DNA of 11,087 nucleotides from Granulosicoccaceae bacterium (lineage in GTDB: Bacteria; Pseudomonadota; Gammaproteobacteria; Granulosicoccales; Granulosicoccaceae): NCBI GenBank assembly GCA_023301405.1, contig JALZUX010000613.1, forward strand, positions 1 through 11,087, given 5' to 3'. Numbering within the stretch: position 1 is the stretch's first letter; each line of letters opens with the position of its first letter. The translations under genes and the position numbers were made by a program. The notes beneath the pieces were generated by a model. The model ran no database searches, was not told the origin of the DNA, and saw only the letters and a program-made list of their open reading frames with translations. This document shows positions 1 through 6,882 of the stretch, piece by piece.

Positions 1-188
1 GGAAATTCATCCAGTAAGCTTTTACGAATGAGTTGCTCCACCTCTCTGTCAGCATTGGAAACAAGATCCTGCTGACCTTTTTTTTCAATCGTCAGCGCTT
101 CTATTTCATTAAAATGACTGACTGCAATCTTTGCCGCTTCAGCCGTGACACGCAACGCCAGTTGCATACGTTGATCAATTTCGGACAA
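1..188 (-). CDS. Inositol monophosphatase family protein, N-terminal fragment (runs off the left edge)
   Basis: Only the first 62 codons are present; the rest lies outside the window. The translation contains the motif KKGQQDLVSNADREVEQLI, which matches the N-terminal part of inositol-1-monophosphatase (SuhB/CysQ-like) Mg-dependent phosphatases, where a Lys-Gly-x-x-Asp-Leu-Val-(S/T)-x-x-D block precedes the metal-binding core. I chose the TTG at 188 as start. An AAGGA Shine-Dalgarno (complement of 196-200) lies 7 nt upstream of it, an in-frame stop (192-194) sits just before it, and the first ATG (167) has no ribosome binding site. The family removes phosphate from inositol phosphates or related small phosphate esters; the exact substrate cannot be judged without the catalytic half (DPxDGT motif). 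The downstream end is not visible. Confidence 0.8.
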   Translation of the reverse strand, partial: MSEIDQRMQLALRVTAEAAKIAVSHFNEIEALTIEKKGQQDLVSNADREVEQLIRKSLLDEF

Positions 189-209
189 TGTTTATTCCTT
201 GGGTTACCA

Positions 210-215
210 ATCATA
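210..215 (-). promoter_or_regulatory. Candidate -10 box for the inositol monophosphatase gene
   Basis: On the minus strand this reads TATGAT, five of six matches to the sigma-70 -10 consensus. It would put the transcript start near 203, giving a leader of about 15 nt that contains the AAGGA ribosome binding site. The surroundings are AT-rich, but no good -35 box is found at 16-18 nt. This is a weak prediction. Confidence 0.3.
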
Positions 216-237
216 AAAATTTAGTTTAATTTTAACG

Positions 238-264
238 ATTGCCTAAAGCCTAGCGGCCGGCAAT
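238..264 (-). terminator. Imperfect hairpin downstream of the oxidoreductase gene
   Basis: The 189-339 gap between the two minus-strand genes contains inverted arms ATTGCC (238-243) and GGCAAT (259-264), with a smaller GCC/GGC stem inside. In the direction of transcription it follows the oxidoreductase stop codon by about 75 nt and precedes the next gene's promoter candidate. No clean T-tract follows, so it may be a weak or factor-assisted terminator, or mere chance. Nothing else recognisable was seen in this gap. Confidence 0.22.
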
Positions 265-339
265 TAGCGAAACTAGATCCCTCCAGGGACCCTTTGAATT
301 TACAACCCTAAGTAACTTACACCTCCCGGGGGATGCCTA

Positions 340-1311
340 TTACCCGGCAGCTGACGATGCTTGCGCCAGCAGTTCAACATTACGCTGCCCTTCCGACCCC
401 GGTACCGCAATGCGGGCCTTGCCCTCAATAGCATCGATAAAATTTTGAATCTCCCCCACATAGGGGTTCATGACATCATATTCGAGTGGTGTATTGTTAA
501 TTAAAATTGTACCGCTCCCTGACGCACCCAACGTACCCTCACAGATCACTGATGCATCGTCACAATGCAGCTCAAACCGTGACAACGTACTGAACATGAC
601 TGATGTGGTGATATCAGCAACTACGCTGTCACCGAACTGCAACGTTACACTCGCGGTTTCGTCATGCGGGCCACCGTACTGGCTTTTATCGATAACACCC
701 ACGCAGCGATTAACCTCACCACACTGAGGCAACAACATCCACCTCATGAGATCAATGCAATGAGTGCCTACTCCGGCTAACCCCCACCACTGGCCAAGCT
801 CTTTATGTGCCCGCCAGTTGCTATTGTCATCAGCCTCCCATGTCCAGATAGCACGAGCATAACGAGGCTTCCCCAGCTCACCGCCATGTAGCATTTCGGC
901 AACCTTGCGGTGTCCTGCGTGCCAGCGCAAATGATAAGCAATGCCTAGCTTTACGCGTTCTTCAGTGCAAGTTTCAGTAATAGTTGCTGCGTCTTCTGCC
1001 GTGGTTGCCATTGGTTTTTCAAGCAATACGTGCTTGCCCGCTCTTGCCGCAGCAATAGCTTGTTGTGCATGAAGTCCATCTGGAGTCGCAATGATGACAG
1101 CATCGAGGCTTGGGTCAGCTAAAAAAGCCGATAGCGATGCATAGGCATTGACTGGTGCCATTGCCCCATGTTGATTCGCAAACTCAGCAGCGCGCTGTTC
1201 ATCGCGACTAAGCACACTCCAGAGGCGCGCGCCTTTAACGTGTTGCATAGCCGGCGCCAATTGCATGTGTGCAATACGCCCAGTACCGATGATGCCGACA
1301 TTGATGCTCAT
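340..1311 (-). CDS. Gfo/Idh/MocA family NAD(P)-dependent oxidoreductase
   Basis: This 323-residue cytoplasmic dehydrogenase is of full family length. The N-terminal Rossmann fold opens with the dinucleotide-binding loop GIIGTGRIA (residues 6-14). The family hallmark EKP lies at 98-100, inside KHVLLEKPMA, where the Lys is the usual catalytic residue. The stretch GTHCIDLMRW (182-191) supplies the conserved His-x-x-Asp (H184, D187) of the C-terminal alpha/beta domain. Enzymes of this family oxidise or reduce a hydroxyl of sugars, inositols or related polyols using NAD(P). The substrate cannot be told from sequence. The neighbouring inositol-monophosphatase-family gene on the same strand makes a polyol or sugar substrate plausible, but that is inference. 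The ATG at 1311 is preceded by AGGG (complement of 1322-1325) about 10 nt away, which sits in the loop of a small hairpin. It is divergent from the HAD phosphatase gene. Confidence 0.9.
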   Translation of the reverse strand: MSINVGIIGTGRIAHMQLAPAMQHVKGARLWSVLSRDEQRAAEFANQHGAMAPVNAYASLSAFLADPSLDAVIIATPDGLHAQQAIAAARAGKHVLLEKPMATTAEDAATITETCTEERVKLGIAYHLRWHAGHRKVAEMLHGGELGKPRYARAIWTWEADDNSNWRAHKELGQWWGLAGVGTHCIDLMRWMLLPQCGEVNRCVGVIDKSQYGGPHDETASVTLQFGDSVVADITTSVMFSTLSRFELHCDDASVICEGTLGASGSGTILINNTPLEYDVMNPYVGEIQNFIDAIEGKARIAVPGSEGQRNVELLAQASSAAG

Positions 1312-1314
1312 GCG

Positions 1315-1352
1315 ACGATAACCCTATCGTTAAAATACCGCTACTATAGCGG
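1315..1352. promoter_or_regulatory. Two adjacent perfect hairpins in the divergent oxidoreductase/HAD gap
   Basis: The first inverted repeat is ACGATA-ACCC-TATCGT (1315-1330); the second is CCGCTA-CTA-TAGCGG (1338-1352). Both have 6-bp perfect arms and short loops and fill most of the gap between the two divergent starts. The first lies 3 nt from the oxidoreductase ATG, with that gene's possible AGGG ribosome binding site in its loop region. The minus-strand reading of 1343-1348 is TATAGT, a possible -10 box for the oxidoreductase. They may be operators or RNA leader hairpins; no binding protein can be named. Confidence 0.35.
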
Positions 1353-1406
1353 AAACAAATTCACCTCAACAACATCTTGAGCCCCCTCGCAAAGAGCCAA
1401 AACATT

Positions 1407-2000
1407 ATGACAGCCTTATCGCACTGCAAGCACTGGATTTTTGACATGGATGGCACACTGACCATCGCTGCACATGACTTCGACTTGATTCGTCAGCAGT
1501 TGAAAATACCGCAGGGCCTGCCTATTCTGGAAGCGATAGAAAAAATGCCTGCTGCGCAAGCCGCCAAGGCGCAAATAAAACTGCACGAACTGGAGATGGA
1601 AATTGGCGCTCAGTCACGCCCTCAACCAGGTGCGCAAGAGGTGCTGGCGCTATTACAAGCTAGCGGATTCAGCCTTGGCATATTGACACGCAATGCAGAA
1701 GACATCGCCCACGCAACCCTGAAAGCAGCAGGGTTAGCCAACTATTTTACAGACGACGATATAATCGGTCGAACCCGCTGCAATCCTAAACCTGATCCAG
1801 CCGGTATTCTTCTGCTAATGGCGCAGTGGAAGGCAAGCCCGAACAATACAGTTATGGTTGGCGACTATCTTTTTGATCTGGAAACCGGTCGCAATGCCGC
1901 TGTATCTACCGTGCACTTCAACACCACAGGCTCCCCTACCTGGCCCGATCTCACCGATGTGACCATTAAAAGACTTGAAGATCTCAGCCTCTATTTATAG
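1407..2000 (+). CDS. HAD-superfamily (phosphoglycolate-phosphatase-like) hydrolase
   Basis: This 197-residue soluble phosphatase carries all four HAD motifs in order. Motif I is DMDGT (13-17, nucleophile D13 and acid/base D15). Motif II is the Thr in ILTRN (T94). Motif III is the Lys in NPKPDP (K128). Motif IV is GDYLFD (152-157, metal ligands D153 and D157). The helical insert between motifs I and II marks a subfamily-I cap. Such enzymes hydrolyse small phosphate monoesters such as phosphoglycolate or nucleoside/sugar phosphates, but the true substrate is unknown. I chose the ATG at 1407, preceded by AAAGAG at 1391-1396. An in-frame TTG at 1377 would add ten residues but has no ribosome binding site. 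It is divergent from the oxidoreductase and converges tail to tail, 29 nt apart, on the methyltransferase-like gene; that short gap holds no obvious terminator. Confidence 0.88.
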   Translation: MTALSHCKHWIFDMDGTLTIAAHDFDLIRQQLKIPQGLPILEAIEKMPAAQAAKAQIKLHELEMEIGAQSRPQPGAQEVLALLQASGFSLGILTRNAEDIAHATLKAAGLANYFTDDDIIGRTRCNPKPDPAGILLLMAQWKASPNNTVMVGDYLFDLETGRNAAVSTVHFNTTGSPTWPDLTDVTIKRLEDLSLYL

Positions 2001-2029
2001 GAATCAATAGCCGACAACATCAGAAAAAT

Positions 2030-3163
2030 TTATTCCCGATGAACAATAAAAGATTCGTTCAAAAACCACAGACCACCATGCTTGCCAAGAACTTCGCGGG
2101 TGGCATCGAAATAGTCGTTGTCGGTCATTACTTCATCAATTCGATCATCGGCGATCTGCGCTACATACACTGCGGCGTTCCAGGCCGCCAGTAGCGAAGA
2201 GGTACCGATGTGCGACATTTCCTCGGGCAGTGAATGCAATTGATACTTAAATAACGATCCCTCGTCACTGTTTGCACTGCAGTGCAAACCTTGCTCGTCG
2301 CCTAATTCAACTTTAAGCGCTTCGATAATATCGTGGCGTGGAGTGGGAAACGGAACTTCATCCGGCCAGATCTTGCGGATAATCTCCATACCGGGATCAT
2401 AACCTGTTGATTGCACCACCACCATTCGCCCTTTAGACGCTAATGATTTAGCCAGTGGCGCTACCACAGTACGCGCTTTCACTTCGGCTGGCTGTCTGGA
2501 GCGATAGGGCTGCGCGCAAATAATAAGATCATAACCATCCTGCATTGGTCCTGACTTTGGTATCACTGCATCAAGCGCAAAACGTTGGTCTTCCCGATAC
2601 AAAACGATCATGGAAGGGGTCACGTACAGCGGATTGCCGGTTTTTTTACTGGGTTTAGTCTGCCAACCTTCACGGACTATTTCGGTTAAGTCTCTTAGCT
2701 GCCGATCAAAATCCTTAGCGGTACTGCCTTTTAATTCAATATCCCAACGCTTCAGATTCGGCTGATCCGACTCTCTGGACGGATAAAGCTCAGGCGCTTC
2801 TGCGTAGCGCATGTTAGTAATGACCAGTACCATTTGCGGATGCTCGGCAAAGCGGTCAGCCATTTTCTCTAAACCCAGGCGGACGTCTTCCATACTGATC
2901 TCTTTGGCCGCCACCAACAACGGAATTTGCGGGTATTCATCATGCATGGCCCGCAACACATGCGATAGCACGGCGGCGTCTCCCATGCCGGCGTCAAATA
3001 CTCGTAACGCAGGCGGCTGAGGTGCAAGCTTTGATAACTCTTCATTAATATGCTGCGCAATACACCACTTTTCATTGGTTGTAGTAACAAACAGCAAATA
3101 CTTTTCACGATTATCAAAAAAGCGCACCGGTTGATCATTATCTAATTTTTTTTCTAATGTCAC
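2030..3163 (-). CDS. Conserved hypothetical protein with SAM-dependent methyltransferase-like fold
   Basis: The product is 377 residues and soluble, with no signal peptide or membrane segment. Residues 52-64 contain RVFDAGMGDAAVL, which resembles motif I (the glycine-rich SAM-binding loop) of class I methyltransferases. Later segments YDLIICAQPY (211-220) and GRMVVVQSTG (245-254) look like strands 4 and 5 of that Rossmann-like fold, with QPY where N6-adenine enzymes have NPPY. I do not recognise the family or its substrate, so the activity is inferred from fold-level resemblance only. The start is a GTG at 3163, supported by GAGGG (complement of 3173-3177) 9 nt upstream. The N-terminus is hydrophilic and an insert of about 100 residues (roughly 120-210) separates the SAM loop from the later strands. 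The gene is divergent from the ABC exporter and convergent with the HAD gene, so it is probably transcribed alone. Confidence 0.65.
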   Translation of the reverse strand: MTLEKKLDNDQPVRFFDNREKYLLFVTTTNEKWCIAQHINEELSKLAPQPPALRVFDAGMGDAAVLSHVLRAMHDEYPQIPLLVAAKEISMEDVRLGLEKMADRFAEHPQMVLVITNMRYAEAPELYPSRESDQPNLKRWDIELKGSTAKDFDRQLRDLTEIVREGWQTKPSKKTGNPLYVTPSMIVLYREDQRFALDAVIPKSGPMQDGYDLIICAQPYRSRQPAEVKARTVVAPLAKSLASKGRMVVVQSTGYDPGMEIIRKIWPDEVPFPTPRHDIIEALKVELGDEQGLHCSANSDEGSLFKYQLHSLPEEMSHIGTSSLLAAWNAAVYVAQIADDRIDEVMTDNDYFDATREVLGKHGGLWFLNESFIVHRE

Positions 3164-3212
3164 AGCTCAGAGCCCTCGGGAGGTTAAATAGAGGTTGCTA
3201 ATGGATTTCCTG

Positions 3213-3218
3213 ATTATA
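3213..3218 (-). promoter_or_regulatory. Candidate -10 box for the methyltransferase-like gene
   Basis: The minus strand reads a perfect TATAAT here, about 50 nt upstream of the GTG start at 3163, so the leader would be roughly 43 nt. No good -35 hexamer lies at 16-18 nt. On the plus strand the same bases read TTATAG and a further TATGAT lies at 3238-3243; either could serve the ABC transporter gene, whose start is at 3282. The 118-nt divergent gap probably holds both promoters. Confidence 0.38.
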
Positions 3219-3281
3219 GTGCAATCCCCACTCTTAATATGATCATTCGCCACCTGAAGCGATGCGCGGTACGATACTGAG

Positions 3282-5123
3282 ATGTTGAATTTTTTTGAAA
3301 GACTGACGAATCCGTTCCCACAGTCAACACCAGACACTCCACCGCACAACTTGCTGGCTTTTGTTATCCACTACAGTAAGGATATGAAGTGGCCATTGCT
3401 AGCACTGGCGGTTCTAACAGCCACCATGGCGGTGCTTGAGGTCATGTTGTTTGGCTTTCTCGGGCAGCTTGTCGACTGGCTGGCAGTTCGCGATCCCAAC
3501 ACTCTTGTGGCTGCGGAAGGTCCGACCTTGCTGTGGATGACTATTGTTTTATTGGTATTATTGCCTGCCCTGACACTGCTACGCACTCTGATAAGCCATC
3601 AGACGCTACTCGGAAACTTTCCGATGGCAATCCGCTGGAATACACATCGCTATCTGCTAGGCCAAAGTATTTCTTTTTTTCAAAATGACTTTGCCGGACG
3701 TATCGCCACCAAAGTCATGCAGACCTCACTGTCGGTTCGCGAAACCGTGCTTAAAATAGCCGATGTATTCGTTTATGTGTTTGTCTACTTTACAGCAATG
3801 CTAAGTATTATCCTGAAATCAAGCGCACTGTTAATGCTGCCATTGTTTATCTGGCTATTTCTTTACATCGTCACACAGATGTATTTTATTCCACGCCTGA
3901 AACGGGTATCAACTCTACAGGCCGATGCACGCTCTACGATGACAGGCAGTATTGTTGATAGCTATACCAATATCTCTACCATAAAATTATTCGCACATAC
4001 TCAGCGCGAAGAGGATTACGCCAAACAAGGCATGACAGGATTCATGAATACTGTTTATTCACAAATGCGCTTATCCACCGGTCTGGAACTATGCGTAAGC
4101 ACACTAAACTATCTGTTGATCTTTAGCATCTCGGCCACCGCTATTCTGCTCTGGATGAATAATACAATCAGTATCGGTGCCATTGCTATAGCCATTGCAC
4201 TAGCGCTGCGTCTCAACGGCATGTCACATTGGATAATGTGGGAGCTCAGCGCTTTGTTTGAACACATTGGCACCGTCGCCGATGGCAGAAACACCCTGTC
4301 AATAACTCAGACGGTCACTGATATACAAAATGCACAACCTCTAGTGGTAAAAGACGGCAGTATCACTTTTCAGTCCGTGGGCTTTAACTATGGTGGCGAC
4401 GAAAGAGTAATTACCAATTTAAACTTACACATTAAGGCTGGTGAAAAAGTTGGTGTGGTAGGCCGCTCGGGAGCGGGAAAGTCAACGCTGGTTAATTTAC
4501 TGCTCAGATTCCACGACATTGAATCAGGCACGGTTCTCATAGACGGGCAAAACATTGCTGACGTCACGCAAGACAGCCTACGCACCCACATTGGAATGGT
4601 CACACAAGATACATCTCTGCTGCACCGCACAGTCAGGGAGAACATTCTCTACGGCGACCCCGAAGCCAGTGAGGATGCCCTGCTCGAAGCTACCCACAAA
4701 GCGCAGGCGCATGATTTTATTTTAAAGCTCAGCGATCAACGAGGCGGTACTGGTTACAACGCACAAGTAGGTGAACGCGGCGTCAAGCTTTCCGGCGGTC
4801 AGAGACAAAGAATAGCAATTGCCAGAGTGCTACTAAAAAACTCCCCTATATTAATTTTGGATGAAGCAACATCAGCGCTTGATTCTGAAGTCGAGGCTGC
4901 TATTCAACAAAGTTTATTCACTTTAATGGAAAACAAAACCGTTATCGCAATTGCTCACCGACTATCAACCATCGCCGCCATGGATCGCTTGATTGTGATG
5001 GATGCAGGAAAAATTGTAGAGCAAGGCACTCACCAACAGCTTATTAGTTCAGGCGGTATTTACGCTACCCTGTGGGAGCGCCAGACTAGTGGCTTTCTGG
5101 GCGCTGAAAAGACCGATATCTAA
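3282..5123 (+). CDS. ABC exporter half-transporter (fused membrane and ATPase domains, MsbA/MdlB type)
   Basis: The 613 residues are typical for a complete half-transporter that works as a dimer in the inner membrane. Several hydrophobic helices between about 35 and 320 form the transmembrane domain, beginning with LLALAVLTATMAVLEVML. The ATPase domain follows: Walker A GRSGAGKST (394-402), Q-loop Gln (Q442, in VTQD), signature LSGGQ (503-507), Walker B ending in LDE (526-528, catalytic E528) and the H-loop His in AHRLS (H559). All catalytic residues are intact, so it should be an active ATP-driven exporter. The substrate cannot be told from sequence; relatives export lipids, peptides, drugs or glycans. 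No partner half-transporter gene is adjacent, so a homodimer is likely. The ATG at 3282 has only a weak GAG upstream. The 3' end is 15 nt from the convergent Nudix gene. Confidence 0.92.
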   Translation: MLNFFERLTNPFPQSTPDTPPHNLLAFVIHYSKDMKWPLLALAVLTATMAVLEVMLFGFLGQLVDWLAVRDPNTLVAAEGPTLLWMTIVLLVLLPALTLLRTLISHQTLLGNFPMAIRWNTHRYLLGQSISFFQNDFAGRIATKVMQTSLSVRETVLKIADVFVYVFVYFTAMLSIILKSSALLMLPLFIWLFLYIVTQMYFIPRLKRVSTLQADARSTMTGSIVDSYTNISTIKLFAHTQREEDYAKQGMTGFMNTVYSQMRLSTGLELCVSTLNYLLIFSISATAILLWMNNTISIGAIAIAIALALRLNGMSHWIMWELSALFEHIGTVADGRNTLSITQTVTDIQNAQPLVVKDGSITFQSVGFNYGGDERVITNLNLHIKAGEKVGVVGRSGAGKSTLVNLLLRFHDIESGTVLIDGQNIADVTQDSLRTHIGMVTQDTSLLHRTVRENILYGDPEASEDALLEATHKAQAHDFILKLSDQRGGTGYNAQVGERGVKLSGGQRQRIAIARVLLKNSPILILDEATSALDSEVEAAIQQSLFTLMENKTVIAIAHRLSTIAAMDRLIVMDAGKIVEQGTHQQLISSGGIYATLWERQTSGFLGAEKTDI

Positions 5124-5138
5124 CCATCACAAACGCGG

Positions 5139-5561
5139 TTAATATTTATTGGCCTTTAACAACTGAACAACCGGTATATCAGCCGGTGACCACATTACTT
5201 TGTGCAATTCTGCAGTATCAAGCCAAAGCATTTTATCGTGATCGGTCATTGTTATATTACCGCTCCAGTGTGTGACGATAAATGCATGGAGCTTGATTAC
5301 CACCGACTCTGCATAATGCCTATTCACCATCAACAATTTACCCACAGTAATTGTCAGGCCCAGTTCTTCTTTGATTTCTCTTATCAGACAATCATTCACT
5401 GATTCATCTGCTTCGCGTTTGCCACCGGGGAACTCCCAATAGCCTTGCATAGCACCACTGCTTCTACGCATTGCGAGTGTTTGCTTTGATGTAGAGCTGA
5501 TCTGTCTTTGCATCACTGCAGCAGCAACATCTAGCTCAATTAGCACGCCAGCGTTTTTCAC
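5139..5561 (-). CDS. MutT-type Nudix hydrolase
   Basis: This small soluble protein of 140 residues has a complete Nudix box at 47-69: Gly47, Glu53 five residues later, then Arg61-Glu62, Glu65-Glu66 and Gly68, matching Gx5Ex7REUxEExGU with no missing residue. The preceding GYWEFPGG (40-47) is typical of the MutT/NudG branch, which hydrolyses oxidised or modified nucleoside triphosphates (8-oxo-dGTP or CTP analogues) to monophosphate and pyrophosphate, thereby sanitising the nucleotide pool. The start is a GTG at 5561 without a strong ribosome binding site; a second in-frame GTG five codons in is an alternative. It lies 34 nt after the stop of mlaA on the same strand, so it is probably the second gene of that transcript. 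I know of no functional link between the two; the pairing may be incidental. Confidence 0.88.
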   Translation of the reverse strand: MKNAGVLIELDVAAAVMQRQISSTSKQTLAMRRSSGAMQGYWEFPGGKREADESVNDCLIREIKEELGLTITVGKLLMVNRHYAESVVIKLHAFIVTHWSGNITMTDHDKMLWLDTAELHKVMWSPADIPVVQLLKANKY

Positions 5562-5595
5562 AACTCAGCTACAACAGCCAGACACCAAAATCATT

Positions 5596-6672
5596 TCACT
5601 GCTCTAACTGATCAAGCAAATCGAGCTCATCCGGCTGAGTGGTTTCATCTAATAGGTCCAGTTCGTCTAGTTCGTCTAGTTCGTCTAGTTCGTCTAGTTC
5701 GTCTAGTTCGTCTAGTTCGTCTAGTTCGTCTAGTTCGTCTAGTTCGTCTAGTTCGTTAGATTTTGCGGTTATTTCAGGCTCAGCGGGCGTGTAATCGATT
5801 TTGTCACAGTCCTCCACCTGACAACGCCGGTAAGCAAGATATGCCTCGCGCGTAAAGATGTAGGGATCAATTGCCACTTGCTTGATCAGGTCAGACTTGC
5901 CTAACATTTTTTCTCGTTGATTGACTATGTTCAGCGCCAGCAATTCAGTGACCACATCTTGCCCTGTAGCCGCCTCACTAAAGTTACCTAACACTTCAGC
6001 TTGCAGGTAAGTGTCCATTGCGGTTCCAACCGCGCTGCGCACAGTACGAGGCCCAAGCACCGGAAGCACCAAATAAGGCCCTTCGGGTATCCCCCACACT
6101 CCAAACGTCTGGCCGAAGTCTTCGTTATTCTTTTCCAGGTTCATCATCGAAGCCACATCAACAAAACCACCAAGACCAGCAACTGTGTTGATAGTCAATC
6201 GAGATGTATCCCGCAACGCTTGCTCTACTTTACCCTGCAAGGCGCTGTTCGCCACTACACCAACATCACCAATATTGCTGAAAAAATTACTTACCCCCAT
6301 ACGCACCAGCGCTGGTGTATATTCCCGGTAGTGCTCCGCCAAAGGACGCAACGCTTTCTCATCAAGGGAACTATTGAATTGAAACATCAGGCGATTGTAT
6401 TTTTCGAACGGATCATGATCTGCAAGGCTGTCGGCTAATTCCTGATCCTCAGAGTCCTCATTAAATTCTGCAAACTTTGATTCTATCGTCATCGCGATCG
6501 CTGTCGTGGCAACCGACATAATCATTTCAAAAGCAGTAGCTTGCTGAGGCTTTATAGCCGGAGTGTTCTCGTTTGATGCTGGCTCGTCGAGTTGAGTCTC
6601 GGCAGATGCGACCGGTCCCAAAGCTGACGCAATGCTGAACGCGAACAACGCGCCTGTGAGAAACTGTTTCAT
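5596..6672 (-). CDS. mlaA: MlaA/VacJ family phospholipid-asymmetry protein with (Glu-Leu-Asp)11 tail
   Basis: MlaA sits at the outer membrane and removes mislocalised phospholipids from the outer leaflet, handing them to the Mla transport chain. The protein has 358 residues against about 250 in E. coli. It has a Sec signal peptide (1-24, probable cleavage VASA|E), an acidic linker with an amphipathic stretch at about 47-68, and the MlaA core at about 85-280. The core shows DPFEKYNRLMFQFN (87-100), GVSNFF (126-131), LGGFVDVAS (167-175), DFGQTFG (185-191), GPYLVLPVLGPRT (198-210) and DPYIFTREAY (269-278). No lipobox cysteine is visible, unlike E. coli MlaA. C284 and C289 form a close cysteine pair. 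Residues 307-339 are eleven ELD triplets, followed by a degenerate tail LLDETTQPDELDLLDQLEQ. I chose the ATG at 6672 (AAGAG 9 nt upstream, complement of 6682-6686) over the TTG at 6678, which would be too close to it. No other mla gene is nearby; mutT follows. Confidence 0.88.
   Translation of the reverse strand: MKQFLTGALFAFSIASALGPVASAETQLDEPASNENTPAIKPQQATAFEMIMSVATTAIAMTIESKFAEFNEDSEDQELADSLADHDPFEKYNRLMFQFNSSLDEKALRPLAEHYREYTPALVRMGVSNFFSNIGDVGVVANSALQGKVEQALRDTSRLTINTVAGLGGFVDVASMMNLEKNNEDFGQTFGVWGIPEGPYLVLPVLGPRTVRSAVGTAMDTYLQAEVLGNFSEAATGQDVVTELLALNIVNQREKMLGKSDLIKQVAIDPYIFTREAYLAYRRCQVEDCDKIDYTPAEPEITAKSNELDELDELDELDELDELDELDELDELDELDELDLLDETTQPDELDLLDQLEQ
5661..5756. repeat. 9-nt tandem repeat coding the ELD tail of MlaA
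   Basis: On the plus strand the unit GTTCGTCTA is repeated ten times without a single mismatch (5661-5750), followed by a partial GTTCGT to 5756. On the coding (minus) strand this gives GAA-CTA-GAC, Glu-Leu-Asp. Because the unit is a multiple of three, gain or loss of copies keeps the reading frame. Identical codons throughout indicate recent expansion by slippage rather than selection on protein sequence alone. Each unit junction contains CTAG, a tetramer that is usually rare in proteobacteria. Confidence 0.97.
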
Positions 6673-6705
6673 TTTCAATGACTCTTACCAACCTTACCTC
6701 TGCTA

Positions 6706-6734
6706 ATACTATGAACTAAAAGCACCTAAAACAA
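6706..6734 (-). promoter_or_regulatory. Candidate promoter of mlaA
   Basis: The minus strand carries TTGTTT (complement of 6729-6734) as a possible -35 and TAGTAT (complement of 6706-6711) as a possible -10, spaced 17 nt. The transcript would begin near 6699, giving a leader of about 27 nt with the AAGAG ribosome binding site. Both boxes match the consensus only partly (three and four of six). Confidence 0.3.
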
Positions 6735-6813
6735 GCTGACTCCCCGTTTTTACGCTAGTTGTTCACAATGATCTGTGTCAGCCCCAGCAATCAATCACTC
6801 AAGCTTAACTTCT

Positions 6814-6861
6814 TTAACTTAGTTAACCGCAGAAAAGCGGATAGACACCTATCAATGATAG
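6814..6861. promoter_or_regulatory. Two 13-nt inverted repeats in the mlaA/gbsR divergent gap
   Basis: TTAACT-T-AGTTAA (6814-6826) and CTATCA-A-TGATAG (6849-6861) are perfect palindromes around a single central base, with centres 35 nt apart. A short CCGC/GCGG hairpin (6827-6840) lies between them. The motif TTAACTT also occurs as a direct repeat at 6805 and 6814. They lie upstream of both divergent genes, where regulator binding would be expected, but they do not resemble the gbsR palindrome and no regulator can be named. Confidence 0.3.
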
Positions 6862-6882
6862 CGACACGCTGTCCCAGCAATG

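Noticed and set aside
1377..1406. TTG start giving a longer HAD protein
   Set aside because: No ribosome binding site precedes it, and the HAD motif I starts at a normal distance from the ATG at 1407, which has AAAGAG upstream.
5121..5141. Possible hairpin TAACC/GGTTA between the convergent ABC exporter and mutT genes
   Set aside because: Five base pairs with an 11-nt loop, overlapping both stop codons and without a T-tract; too weak to call a terminator.
5661..5756. Short tandem repeats that could suggest a CRISPR-like array
   Set aside because: The unit is 9 nt with no spacers and lies in frame inside mlaA; it is a coding microsatellite-type repeat.
6001..6438. Open frame of 145 codons on the plus strand
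   Set aside because: It lies fully inside the well-supported mlaA on the opposite strand, has no family resemblance and is Arg/His/Gln-rich, as expected of a shadow frame.
6735..6782. Distant inverted repeat GCTGAC/GTCAGC
   Set aside because: Six-base arms 36 nt apart in a gap of this size are expected by chance.
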